Positions 17,301 through 27,100 of a stretch of DNA of 64,000 nucleotides are shown in pieces (the first letter of the stretch is position 1; each line of letters starts with the position of its first letter). Origin of the DNA: Aphelocoma coerulescens (taxonomy: Eukaryota > Chordata > Aves > Passeriformes > Corvidae). The notes under the pieces are model-generated. The model made no database searches. It was not told the origin of the DNA and was given only the letters and a program-made list of their open reading frames with translations. The stretch lies in contig NC_091014.1 of assembly GCF_041296385.1 (NCBI RefSeq), forward strand, positions 63,000,578 through 63,064,577, read 5' to 3'. The position numbers and the translations under genes were made by a program.

Positions 17301-19822
17301 AAAAACCAGAATTTCAGAACTTTAAGTTCAGAAAGAACCTCCAGATCTTCTATAGTCACCTTGCCACAGAACACAGGCCACTGTGTTTCATGGACTAATT
17401 CAGAACCTTGGGCCATGGAAAGCATAGACACCAGTCTTGAGCTGAAAACAAAAATCCACTCACTCTGATTTGATTCCTTTAGTAACCGTCAGCTTTTAAA
17501 AAATGTTTGGTTCTGACTTGTTTCAGCTTCGAGAGACTGATACAAGGTCTAAAGGATTATTTAACATGGTACTTTCCTCTAGTTAAAAGCCCTTTAAGAA
17601 CACAAAAGTCTCCCTGTTGAAGATCAAGGTACTCATATCTTCTCAATCCAGCAGTGGTCTCACTGTTATGCTCCTGGAGCCACATTTCCACTCACATCTG
17701 GTGGCTCTGGCGCTCATCTGTCTGCAATTTTACACATGGCTCTGCTCTCTCATCCTTCCTATCCCTTTCAAATGTCTAAGGCCAATGCTCCCAGCCTTCT
17801 CTACAAGCAGATTTAGGCCCTTTTGAGCCCATCTTTTGCAGCATGCTTGGAAAACAAGACCTTTATCCCAAGAGAGAAAGGAAAAGAAATTGTTGATTTC
17901 ATGCAACTGCTGCTTATGGGCTACAACATGACAAAGTACAAGCAGCATGTTTTGAATCATCCAGCCAACATGTTGTCTACACAATGCACACCCTGAAGGC
18001 ACCCTTCACTACCAGCAGCCCATCTGGTCTGGAAAAGATTTTTATAGACCTCTATCATGGTTTAACCCCAGCCAGCAACTAAGCCCTCTGCTTGTGAGCC
18101 CTCTGCTCACAACTACAATCCCTTCCCCAGTGGGATAGGGAGCAGAAACAGGGAAGAAAGGTAAAGCCTGTGGGTTGAGAAAAGAACAATTTAATGATTA
18201 AAATATAATCATTATTATCACAATTAAAGAGACAACAGAAAGAGAGAAAGAAAAATCCAAGACAGACAAGTGACTCACAATTGCTCACCACCTGCTGACT
18301 GATGTCCAGCCCATCCCTGAGCCCTAATCAGCCCCTCCTGGGTAATTTCCCTCTGTTTATATATTGAGCATGGCATTCTATGGTATGAAATCTCCTCTGG
18401 TTTGTTCCTGGCAGCTGTCCTGGCTATGGTGCCACACAGCTGCTGCTGCTTCTGCTCACTGTCAGCATGGGAAACTGAAAAGTCCTTGACTTTGGGTAAA
18501 CACCACTCAGCAACAACCATGTTTCAGCAACACAGTCCTTATGTTAAGCCCACAAAACACAGTGCAGTACCAGTTACTACAGAGAAAATTAGCCAACTAG
18601 GATAATTTCTCACCTATGTTAAGGTGAGATTTAGGGTGAATTCTGATAAAGGGTCTCTGCAGGAAATTTTTGAAGTGATGCCCTTTAGACTGCTTTCCCT
18701 AAGAGAACGGCAGGCCATTCCTCAGTAAATATTGCCACACAGTCAATCATATAAGGCCAGAAGATCCTTCTCTCCACACAATCAGGTTTTTGGATGAGGA
18801 CAGAAGCCAGATCCTAGCTCAGAAGCATTAAAGGACTGATCTTCTGTGTAGCACTTAAGCAAAGGAGCAAACAATCTATCAGTAGAGAAGGAGCATTGAG
18901 ACAAGACCAACAGCTACGCTTCACTGCGGGTCTGGACTGCTTGGAGCCATGCACACACCAGAAGTTATCTAGGAGCAGAGAAGCTGGTGCCGAGTCTCCA
19001 CCTGTGCTTACTCAAGACAAAAAGCAGTTGTATTATACTCTCTCCAAGAAGTTACACATAAAATAGGGGCTGGGATCATTCTCCCAAGAAACTAGCCCAG
19101 TAGCTAGGATGCATTTTGGGACAGTGACACAGGTGAAGAGAGGCTAACTTCCCTCCACAAGCACGCATTGGTTTGCTACCCTTTCCACAGGGGATTTGCT
19201 ACCCTCAGAACAAAGCCCTGCTTTCCTCAAATTCACTAAGCAACTGTTCCACACAAGAAAAACCGTGGCACCAGACAACAAGCTGGTTGGAGATGATCCA
19301 CACTTACCAAGTCACCCATCCATAACACATCCCACCCATAACACCATTTCCAACTTTCAAGACAAAACCCACTTGCACCCAGAAATGTGCTGAACAGAGC
19401 AGCAAATGCAGCTGCCCATCTCCAAGTCCCCCCCAAACAATGAGCTTCTTGAAAGGAGATACATTCATCTCCTGCAGACCTGTCATTACCTTAGGAGTGT
19501 GCGGGGTGTCACAGAGCTGCAGCTTTTTCCAGGTGATATGCAATGGTGTCTCAGGCTTACTCCAGCTCTTGCTCACAGAGGGGGAAGATTTCAGGGTGGG
19601 ACTCATCCAAGCCTTTGTCCTGCTCAGGAAAATCTCACTAAGCTTTCTCTGAGGGGTTGCTGGCAGAGGACTGCTCTCTTGCCATTTCTGGAACTCTGAG
19701 CTTCTGGGGGGGCTCAAGCTCAGGGAGTCCTCCTCATTTACACTTTTGTCTTCACTGTCTTCACCACAACTGGAGAAGTCCAGTCGCTGAATGAATTCGT
19801 TGTTGTTGTCCCAGTCATCCAT
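8351..19822 (-). CDS. WEE2: Wee1-like protein kinase 2 (oocyte meiosis inhibitor kinase), complete, 11 coding exons
   Basis: Coding exons in transcript order are 19822-19490, 16770-16571, 16031-15983, 14380-14208, 13574-13453, 12164-12018, 11255-11154, 10829-10744, 9826-9656, 9570-9428 and 8507-8351. They total 1683 bases, or 560 aa (human 567), and all introns are GT-AG. WEE2 adds the inhibitory tyrosine phosphate to CDK1 and holds oocytes in prophase I; it also acts at metaphase II exit. Residues 1-194 are a Ser/Pro-rich regulatory region with the conserved [12 protein letters not shown] block and a basic KRK motif near 171-173. The kinase domain starts near 207, with the glycine loop GVGEFGSV (218-225), VYAIK (K240), the [19 protein letters not shown] helix-C region (E258), HLDIKPSN (D338) and DLGH (377-380). 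DLG instead of DFG is typical of Wee1 kinases. The C-terminal signature KRLVGGKS is present. The start was chosen at MDDWDN because a splice acceptor lies just upstream (AG at 19863-19862) and the context AACATGG is strong. An LTR sits in intron 1. Confidence 0.97.
12018..12164 (-). CDS. WEE2: WEE2 exon 6, catalytic loop exon
   Basis: This exon encodes residues about 293-342: [15 protein letters not shown], then [15 protein letters not shown], and ends in HLDIKPS. The catalytic aspartate D338 and lysine K340 are intact. The following exon (11255-11154) supplies the asparagine of the loop (N343) and an acidic insert (QEESDSEDE) before the DLG exon. Confidence 0.93.
18052..18602 (-). mobile_element. 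endogenous retrovirus LTR, apparently solo, in WEE2 intron 1
   Basis: The plus strand begins with ATGGTTTAACCCCAGCCAGC and runs about 550 bases through features I recognise from widespread avian ERV LTRs: 'GTGACTCACAATTGCTCACC', then TTTATATATTGAGCATG, then GAAAAGTCCTTGACTT. The element is reversed, so its own sense strand is minus, the same as WEE2. A TATATAAA box lies on the minus strand at 18363-18356. No gag, pol or env reading frame flanks it. The retroviral 5' terminus (right end, about 18600) looks eroded and no clean target-site duplication was found. The family name cannot be fixed by eye. Confidence 0.8.
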
Positions 19823-19861
19823 GTTAGCACATGAAACAGAACAGGTAGAGCTGATACTGGC
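19823..19861 (-). other. WEE2: WEE2 5' UTR part of first coding exon
   Basis: The acceptor CTAACAAAACAG ends at 19862, so a further noncoding exon must lie upstream (higher coordinates). I could not place it. Confidence 0.6.
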
Positions 19862-21785
19862 CTGTTTTGTTAGAGGTACAGAGGGAGAGAAACACAGCAT
19901 TATTAAATAGCTGTCTTCTAAACTATCTTCTTCCTTGCTTCATCAAGGGCATCAGTTCTGCTGACCACACTCCTCAATCCCACATATACAGACACCTTGG
20001 TCACTCACTGGTGTAATTAGAGATCATTGGTTAATGAAGAGCATCCCAGAATTACCAAGTACAAAGCCATTCAGCTACTGCTCATGTAACAACAGACTTT
20101 GTTTCTTTTTACCTTATTAGCATAATTCAGATACAACTCAGAAGCCACTGCCTTTCCCAGTAAATTTCTAAGACAACTCCTCCATCCACCCATACATCCA
20201 CTAGTCTCATCACACAAGGAAACCACATCCTAAAGAATAACACACACAGCCTCCCCCCACTCTTTTCTACATTAAATTTCTCAACTAGAGGGGGGAAAGA
20301 AAAAATTCCCATGGTACATACAGCTGTAAAAGCAGAGGGTACCCCAAGGAGTCACCAGATACCCCACAGACAGCTTCTCTCCTGCCCTGGACCATTTATA
20401 ACCACCCCACACCTGAGCCAATGCTAATGCAAAACATCTGGAGCTTGGCAGCACCTGTCCACAGTTGCCTGGTGGATGAGGAGTTCTCTGTGCATGTGGA
20501 TTTGCTGTGCCAACAACCAACTCTGCAGGGAGCCAGAACTCCCTCTGAGTCTGAGTCATCTCCCTGCTTCTGCACGCTTGTCCCTTCTCCAGCTTCCTGC
20601 GGCCTGTAAGGGGGGTGATGTTTGCTGACAGCCAGTCTGCTCCATAATCCCACCAGGGATCCAGTCTTTGTGGGCTTTACTTTTATGAGTTAATTGTCTT
20701 GTGGTGATGGGGCCCTGTGTTTCCTTCTTTTAAGCCTAAATTTCCCTTCCTGCATTTAGATATGCGTTAGTTTGGGCAAGCATTGCAGCCTGCATGCAGA
20801 GGTCAGTAGCCTAATTTATAACATATACATTTATGAATGTATAATTTAAAGACTTCAGGAGAGAGTTAGGAGCCATACACAGGTCCCAGTATCTCAGTAT
20901 AGCTTCCCATCTTGAGGTTTCAAGGGAGAGGAAGGAGAAGCTGTGTTGGTGGAGGCAGCCCCACAGGTGGGGCTGTTCTCTTGCTCCCTGGGAGCAGGTC
21001 AATGCACCTCTTTGTAAAAAACAGGAATCTTCTGAGCCTTTGGGAACCTGTGTTTCAAAGTGGGATTAGAGCAAGTTTTAACTAATTGGGAACAAGGTTA
21101 CAGCAGCCTTTTTTCTTAGCCTTGAGGAGAGCTGCTAGAAGGACATGCAGAGATTGGAAGTGGCTGCAGCCCATAGGAGATGGGTGTTTGGCAGATGCAG
21201 CACCTGCTTTCCTTTGCACACATCTAGGGTAATTCCCACCACAACATACAGGGCCACATTGGTCTGAGGTCTCTGTGCTCTCCTAACCCATTCCTTAAAT
21301 GAAAAGCATGGCCATGTGGGTCTCTGAAGTTGCTTGTTAAGACTGTGATGAACAATTCATATGATACAGGCCACCAAAACAGTCTCAGGACAACATGCCA
21401 GAAACCCAGTACTGGTTGCATCTGGCCCAGAGGTTGCAATATTTCTTGCAGGCACAGAACCTGTTGCTGCCATGCAAGTCTCCCTTGGTCTGAAATGCAG
21501 CTGCTGCATCTCCTCGTGCTTTATCCTGGGCCAGGTCCAAAAGCCTGGCAGTGCCAGCACTGGCTGCTTTCTGCCATGACAAACAGTGTCTGCAGCATCT
21601 GGCCAGCTGAGATCCAGGACTACTTTAGTACTGCTGTGATCTGATTGCATTCATCAGATGTTCAGTACCTGAAGCATTAGACTGGAATATATTAATTCTG
21701 AAGAAATAATGCTTTTAGTCTCTATAACTACATGTTTTTAATAACCTAGCAAAGAAATTCCTTCAGAGCAGCTTTCAATCCCACC

Positions 21786-21825
21786 TTAAATTTTTTTCTT
21801 TTTTTTTTCTTTTTTTTCCCCCTCA
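21786..21825 (+). repeat. T-rich polypyrimidine tract
   Basis: Long T runs broken only by single C bases, ending in CCCCC. It is simple sequence with no associated element seen. Confidence 0.8.
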
Positions 21826-23212
21826 AGACTTAGAGGCAGTATCCATTTTTCTAAAGAGGGATGTGATATGTAAAGGAGAAAAGTTGGACCTGCTGTGTAA
21901 ACAAGGCCCAGCTTGCTCACCTTGCATTTTAAAAATAAAAGCCACCACATTTTCATTTACATTTTTCCTGACTGTTCAAAGACCTGATGACAATTTCCAG
22001 AGCCCTCAGCTGGAGGGAGAAGGTGTTAATTTTCTTTTGAAGTAGAGTATTTATTTCTAAAAGGGTAATATTATCTCCCAGCCTAGATTTTTTTCAGTTT
22101 TGGTGAAATAATAAAATAGCAGAAAATGTGGCCTTTGTTTTTTGCATGTATCCAACAAACAGTGTGGATACTGCCTGGCCAAAGACATAACAATTGCTCT
22201 GGTACCACGGGGTCACTTGTCCCATGGGGTTTTCTCAGCAAAGCTGAGAGCTCAGAGCATGATGATGTTTCACACACCTCAGAGCCAGCGCTGGTAGCCC
22301 CTGCTCCCTGCCACTGGCTGCTCTCCCCACCGCATCCCCTCCCTCTTGCTGGGGCAATACTGGTGTGACTGCACCGCTGAGGGGACCAGGAACAGCTCTG
22401 CACCACAAATAGCTTGTGTGGGTCATGAAGATTTGTTTCCTGGGATTTGTTTCCCGCCTAGATTGCTGGGGGACAGACACTTGACATTTGTAGCAGCACC
22501 ACTGTGGAGATGAAGATAGAAACGAGCTGTCATTTCAGCGTCACCAACATGCAAAAATATATTCATCCAAATGAAGATTGGCACTGTCTATACAGTTAAA
22601 GCAAAGCATGTGGCCAAGTATTTGCAGAATCTGGCTTTTCTTTACACAGTAACAAAATATTGTGCAGGGTTTGTTTCTTTTTTTCTTTACCAGTCACCTT
22701 CTATGAAAAACTCCATCTGCTAAACACCACCTACTCTGGTCTATAGCTCTGCAAAGAAAACTTGTGCATGGGCTTTGCAAAACAAAAATGCCCACTCAGT
22801 GTTGGAGCTGTCTGAAATGAAGCTCACAGCAAATGGATGCTAATGTTACCAAAAAGAGAGAGAATAAACCCAAACCCCACTGCTGAGGAAACTGGATGAT
22901 GGGTTTCTTAATGGGATATTGAACACTCAGAACTGCTCAACAGGAAAAAAGTTAGACAATTAAGGCTTTTATGACAATATCTTCCTTTTAATTGTGGCCT
23001 GCTTAATTGGGTAATTCAATTAATCAGAAAGACCTAGGGAACCAAATTGATCCTAATGACACTTAATGACATTGGTGGTAGCATAAGGAGGATGGTAATT
23101 ACAAAAAGTTGGCTGCCTGTAGATGCTTTGGTCATGCTTGTGTTCCAGCCTTTCAATCTCAAGCTGATTCTGCTTGTTCCCCCCAAAACAGTTTCAGATC
23201 CTTCTGCAGCAC

Positions 23213-23247
23213 ATATGTACGCGTATGTATATTTATGTACATACGTG

Positions 23248-23280
<33 letters not shown>

Positions 23281-23282
23281 CA
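23213..23282 (+). repeat. alternating purine-pyrimidine tract with (TA)n and (CA)n
   Basis: An imperfect palindromic stretch (TATGTACGCGTATGTATA, then TATGTACATACGTG) passes into about 14 TA units and a short CACACACAC tail. It lies about 700 bp upstream of the DENND11 ATG, at the edge of the CpG island. Such sequence can form cruciform or Z-type DNA and is usually length-variable. Confidence 0.85.
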
Positions 23283-23714
23283 GTAGATACTGGATCAGTA
23301 TCCCTGACTCCTTCAGGTTTGTGGCTCGCAGGTTCCACCTCAGCAATTTGGGTGGGCGCGAGCCCCGTTGCTGGCCCTGAGGCTGCTCTGCTCGATTCCC
23401 GTGGCTTTCCCAGCAGGATGGCTTTAACAGGGCTGGGGGAAGCAGCTGCTCGGCACTGGGGTCACAGCCTGGGGGGGACAGAAGGCGGGCAGCTGGCTCT
23501 GCCCTGCGCGGGGAGGTGAAGCACGGGCAGGCGGACTGCCCCCAGCCCCCGCGCTCCTCCGGGAGCCGGGACCTCCGCCGGCTGCCCCGGGCGGCTCCGG
23601 CCTCTCTCCGGCGCGGCCCCGGCCCCGCCCCGCGGCCCCAGCCCCGCCCCGCCGGTGTCCCGCCCGCGCTCCCGCCCCTCGCTTCCCGCCCCCCGCCGGT
23701 GCGGCGCGGGGGGT

Positions 23715-23945
23715 GCGGCTCCGCTCGGCTCGGCTCGCCTCAGATCGGTTCTGTTCGGCTCATCTCGGCTCGGCCCGGCTCGGCTCATCTCTGCCGCGCT
23801 CGGCTCGCTTCATATCGACTCGGCCCGGCTCGCTTCATCTCGGCTCGGCTCGCTTCATCTCGGCTCAGCTCGGCTCAGTTCGGCTCGGCTCCGCTCGGCT
23901 CGGCCCGGCTCGGCTCGGCTCGGCTCGGCTCGGCCCGGCCCGGCC
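23715..23945 (+). repeat. DENND11: (CGGCT)n pentanucleotide tract in the DENND11 5' leader
   Basis: About 230 bases consist mainly of CGGCT units with variants such as CGGCC, CATCT and CGCTT. The purest part (GGCTCGGCTCGGCTCGG) lies just before the ATG. A five-base unit repeats its codons every 15 bases, so all three frames read as R-L-G-S-A and contain no stop. This explains the long overlapping frames on both strands here. Confidence 0.92.
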
Positions 23946-24186
23946 ATGGTGGAGCGCTCGGACGAGGCGCCGCTGCTGTTCTGGGCCGAGGGCCCCGCCG
24001 TGTCGGCGCCGCCGCCCGCGGCCGAGCCGGGCAGCAGCGGCAGCGGCGGGCGGCGGCTCGGCGGCGGCTGGAGCGCGGCTCCGTGGGACGGCGAGGGGCC
24101 GGCGGAGGCGGCGGGGCCGCCGCGGGCGGAGGCGGAGGAGGACCAGATCGTGGCCGTCTTCGTGGTCACCTTCGACCCCCGCACGG
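23946..24186 (+). CDS. DENND11: DENND11 coding exon 1
   Basis: The exon encodes residues 1-80 plus one base, with donor CGG|GTGAGC. Codons are extremely GC-rich and encode G/A/P/S runs that vary between species. The conserved block starts at [13 protein letters not shown]. The frame is open upstream of the ATG back to a TGA at 23517, with no in-frame ATG. Confidence 0.93.
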
Positions 24187-27100
24187 GTGAGCGGCGCCGG
24201 GGGCGGGCGGGCGGGCCGGGGCGCGGCGGCCGGGCCTGGGGCTCCCGGTGCCGCTGGAGTAAGATGGATGCGGGGCATCCCTTGGGGACCGCTGCCCCCG
24301 CATCCCGCCCCCAGGGACCGCTCCTCCCGCCGCGCAGGGGCAGCGTTGCCCGACCCAGTGGAGAGCGGCCGGCGGGAGCCGGGCTGCCCTCTGCCCTCAC
24401 GGGGGACCGCGGCTCCACCGCACGGCTGCCGGTGTCGGGAGCGGGGGCCGTGGGCATTTGCCGAAAACAGAGCACAGGGGGATTGCGTTTGGTCTCCATC
24501 CCGCCGAGAAGTTCTGGCGGGAGGAAGGCGCCGCGTCTGGTGCGGCTCCGAGGAGAGGGATGGGTGTATCTCTTCCCCACAGCGGGTCACGGCACAGGGA
24601 GTTTGTGGACGGCGCAGGGGCATCCCCTGTGCCCAGCACAGATTTAGGCCGAGCCTCTGCCCAGCGCTGCCTGGAGGGCACCAACCTGTTAGCAGCATCT
24701 TGAGAGCATCCTTCTGTCTTCGTGGAGTGGCGCAGACCTGCCCGCAGCTATCGGTGATGGATGGCATTTGTGACAGGCGTAAATCCGGCAGGCTCGCAGG
24801 GCACGATCACCACCAGCAGCAACAGCTCGGCTGCATATTTCTTGGTGACCAGTGTGTTTAGAGGCTGGCCTCTGGTGGGATCTCTGGGACTTAGTGCTTT
24901 GAAGGAGTGCTGTGATGCAGGAGGGCAGAGGAGAGGAGCAAGGGAATGTATTTTCCACTTCTCACTGCCATATCCATCTCTCTCAGTGCTGCTGGACTGT
25001 GGTGTTGTATCACAACTGACAGAGGTTATTAATTTCAAACCTGTAAATCAGCATTTCAGAAAAGCTCTTAACTTTGTTTTCCTAGTCCTGCTGCTCCCAC
25101 AGTATCCACGAAACAAGATGTTAGGACACAGATATGAAGTTAACACCCACCTTGCACCTGTGAACACAGGTACTACTGTGCATAGGGGTCTGATGTCCTG
25201 AGACACATTGTTGGGTCTTTTGGCTGCCAGGCACCAACCTGGGGTTCAAAGGCAAGAGAGAGAGATTCAGGAGCCCATTTGCATCCTGATGTGAGAGTGA
25301 GCTTCTCTTTCTTCTCTGGACAGGTACTTCCTTAGCAAATCCATAGCAAAAGTACTAGAGACAGGAAAGAGGTCTGTAAAGCACAGTGAGGTTGGTTCTT
25401 CAGTGGAAGGGGAGAGTAACTGACATCCTGCTCACAAGAGGGCTTTGGTAGTGAAGACTGAATGCTGGTCTTGAACTGAAAATCCTAAGGAAGTAGTGAA
25501 CAGGACATAGCCCCTGGTGTGATGTGCTGTCAGCAATGCCCACTGTCAGACAGCTTGGCTGCTGTGTCCCAAAACAGCCAAGGGCTTTCGAGAAGTTACC
25601 CTTTCATACTGCACCAGAGAGAAGTGTCAGTCTAGAGGTCAGAGGCTCTTCACTCACAAAAATCTGAAATGAGACTGGATGTCATCTTTCCACCAGGAGA
25701 TGGAAAATGGAGGTGTTTCTCCTAAGTATCCAAAACATGAGAGAGTCTGGATGACTGCAGCAACAGCAGGTTGTCTTTCAATCCGACAGCATATGCCTTC
25801 TATGAAATGGTGAGATTTTCTTAGTTGGCAGAAAGCTGAGCTTTCTCAGGAGTTTTTCTGAACCAGCTGTTGCTTTGAATGAAGTCCAGGGAAAGTTGGG
25901 CAACAGCTCTTCTCACATCTGATGTGCAGTTAATGCTGGGTGTCACCAGCCTTGGAGTAGTCTGTCAAGTCCAGGAAGATTCAGCCTCCTCCTGCTACCC
26001 ACGATGGATGATGAATGTAAGGATCATGATAGGACTGTGAGCAGTATACCAACAAATGTCAGCTTTACAGCTGGGGAGCAAAGTGCCCTACGGAGGATGT
26101 GGACTTGGAGAACGATCATGAAGTTGCAGAGGGTGTGAATTTGCTAGGGTCAAAAAGATAATATGGGAATTACTGGTCAACGACATCAGATGGTGTGAAG
26201 GACTTCTGAAATGTTTGTAAGGGTATCTGGTCCTTGTGTATGACTTAAAGGAAATCATCCAGTTAGTGTCTGAGCTGGAAACCTGCTTGATCCTACCCAG
26301 GAAAAGCACAGCAGACCTCCTTTGGCAGCTCACTGAGGCATGGAATAGCTGAATTTCTGGTGGTGGCTGTGCAGGGGGTTATGCCAGGTAGTGTCTGTCC
26401 AGCTATAGGCAAGTAGATGGGCAAGAGAGATTTTACTATAGAAGGATGAAGTGGTGACTATGCTAATAAAGAACGTAACAGTTTCCCTCCTAAATTTAGA
26501 AGGGCTTGAAGCAGATGAGCTCAGTGTATAGCAGTTGCATGTGATGAGTTTCCAAAGGTAGGTTATGGGGTTGCCAGGTCACTGTTACAGTTCCGGTGTC
26601 CCTGTAACCATCAGTGCTCATGTGAGTGACTGATGGAAGAGCCAGAGGCAGCTTCTGAATCAGTGGTGCTGTCCACCTCCAGCATGGTCAGCCTTGTGGC
26701 ACTTGAGCTCTCTTCACTGCTGTTGTGGGGGACCTGATAGCAGTCACCTTTGTGGAGGTCCCACACAGTCTGTTAGCTTAAAGGGTCTGTAAGTAATGGA
26801 GAGAGACAAGGAGGGAAGAGAGGGAAGTAATGTGTTTTGCACCAGTGAACATGCAAATATTCTCTTTTTCTGTCCCACATTTCTTCCACGCAGGAAACTG
26901 AGTGAGTGTGACATTTAGGTTACTTTTTCTTCTACTGTCCTGGCACAACATGGTAGCATTGCACAGCTGGGGACCCTAAAGCCCTTGGGAAACATCTAAT
27001 AGTGAGGAGGGCCAGGTGATGACCCCCAAATGCTGGTGCCAATATCTTCTTTGTGAGGATGTGAAAGGGGAAGAGGAAGAACATCCTTAACTTCGCACAC

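Larger units (their letters stand above)
19862..23300. other. divergent intergenic region between WEE2 and DENND11
   Basis: The WEE2 noncoding first exon and promoter should lie here, but no clear one is visible. The region has a T/C-rich tract at about 21786-21825 and a TA/CA microsatellite near its right end. The open frames present, for example several overlapping ones at 21.33-21.65 kb on both strands, have no family resemblance and no start or splice support. Confidence 0.55.
23300..24300 (+). promoter_or_regulatory. DENND11: DENND11 CpG-island promoter
   Basis: This is the most GC- and CpG-rich kilobase of the window. It has several GGCCCCGCCCC/CCCCGCCCCGCC Sp1-type boxes at about 23610-23660, followed by the CGGCT repeat leader and coding exon 1. 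No TATA box is evident close to the boxes. The start site is presumed at about 23.5-23.7 kb. Confidence 0.8.

Noticed and set aside
17310..17410. Possible old interspersed repeat (TTTAAGTTCAGAAAGAACCTCCAGATC)
   Set aside because: It resembles the terminal block of some ancient elements, but is too short and diverged to assign to a family by eye.
21330..21650. Cluster of overlapping frames on both strands
   Set aside because: No conserved motif, no consistent frame and no splice partner. Treated as chance.
23462..24861. Long frames on both strands through the CGGCT repeat, up to 382 codons
   Set aside because: A five-base repeat is stop-free in every frame. Several of the frames begin with GTG rather than ATG. 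Only the DENND11 exon 1 frame continues by splicing into a conserved protein.
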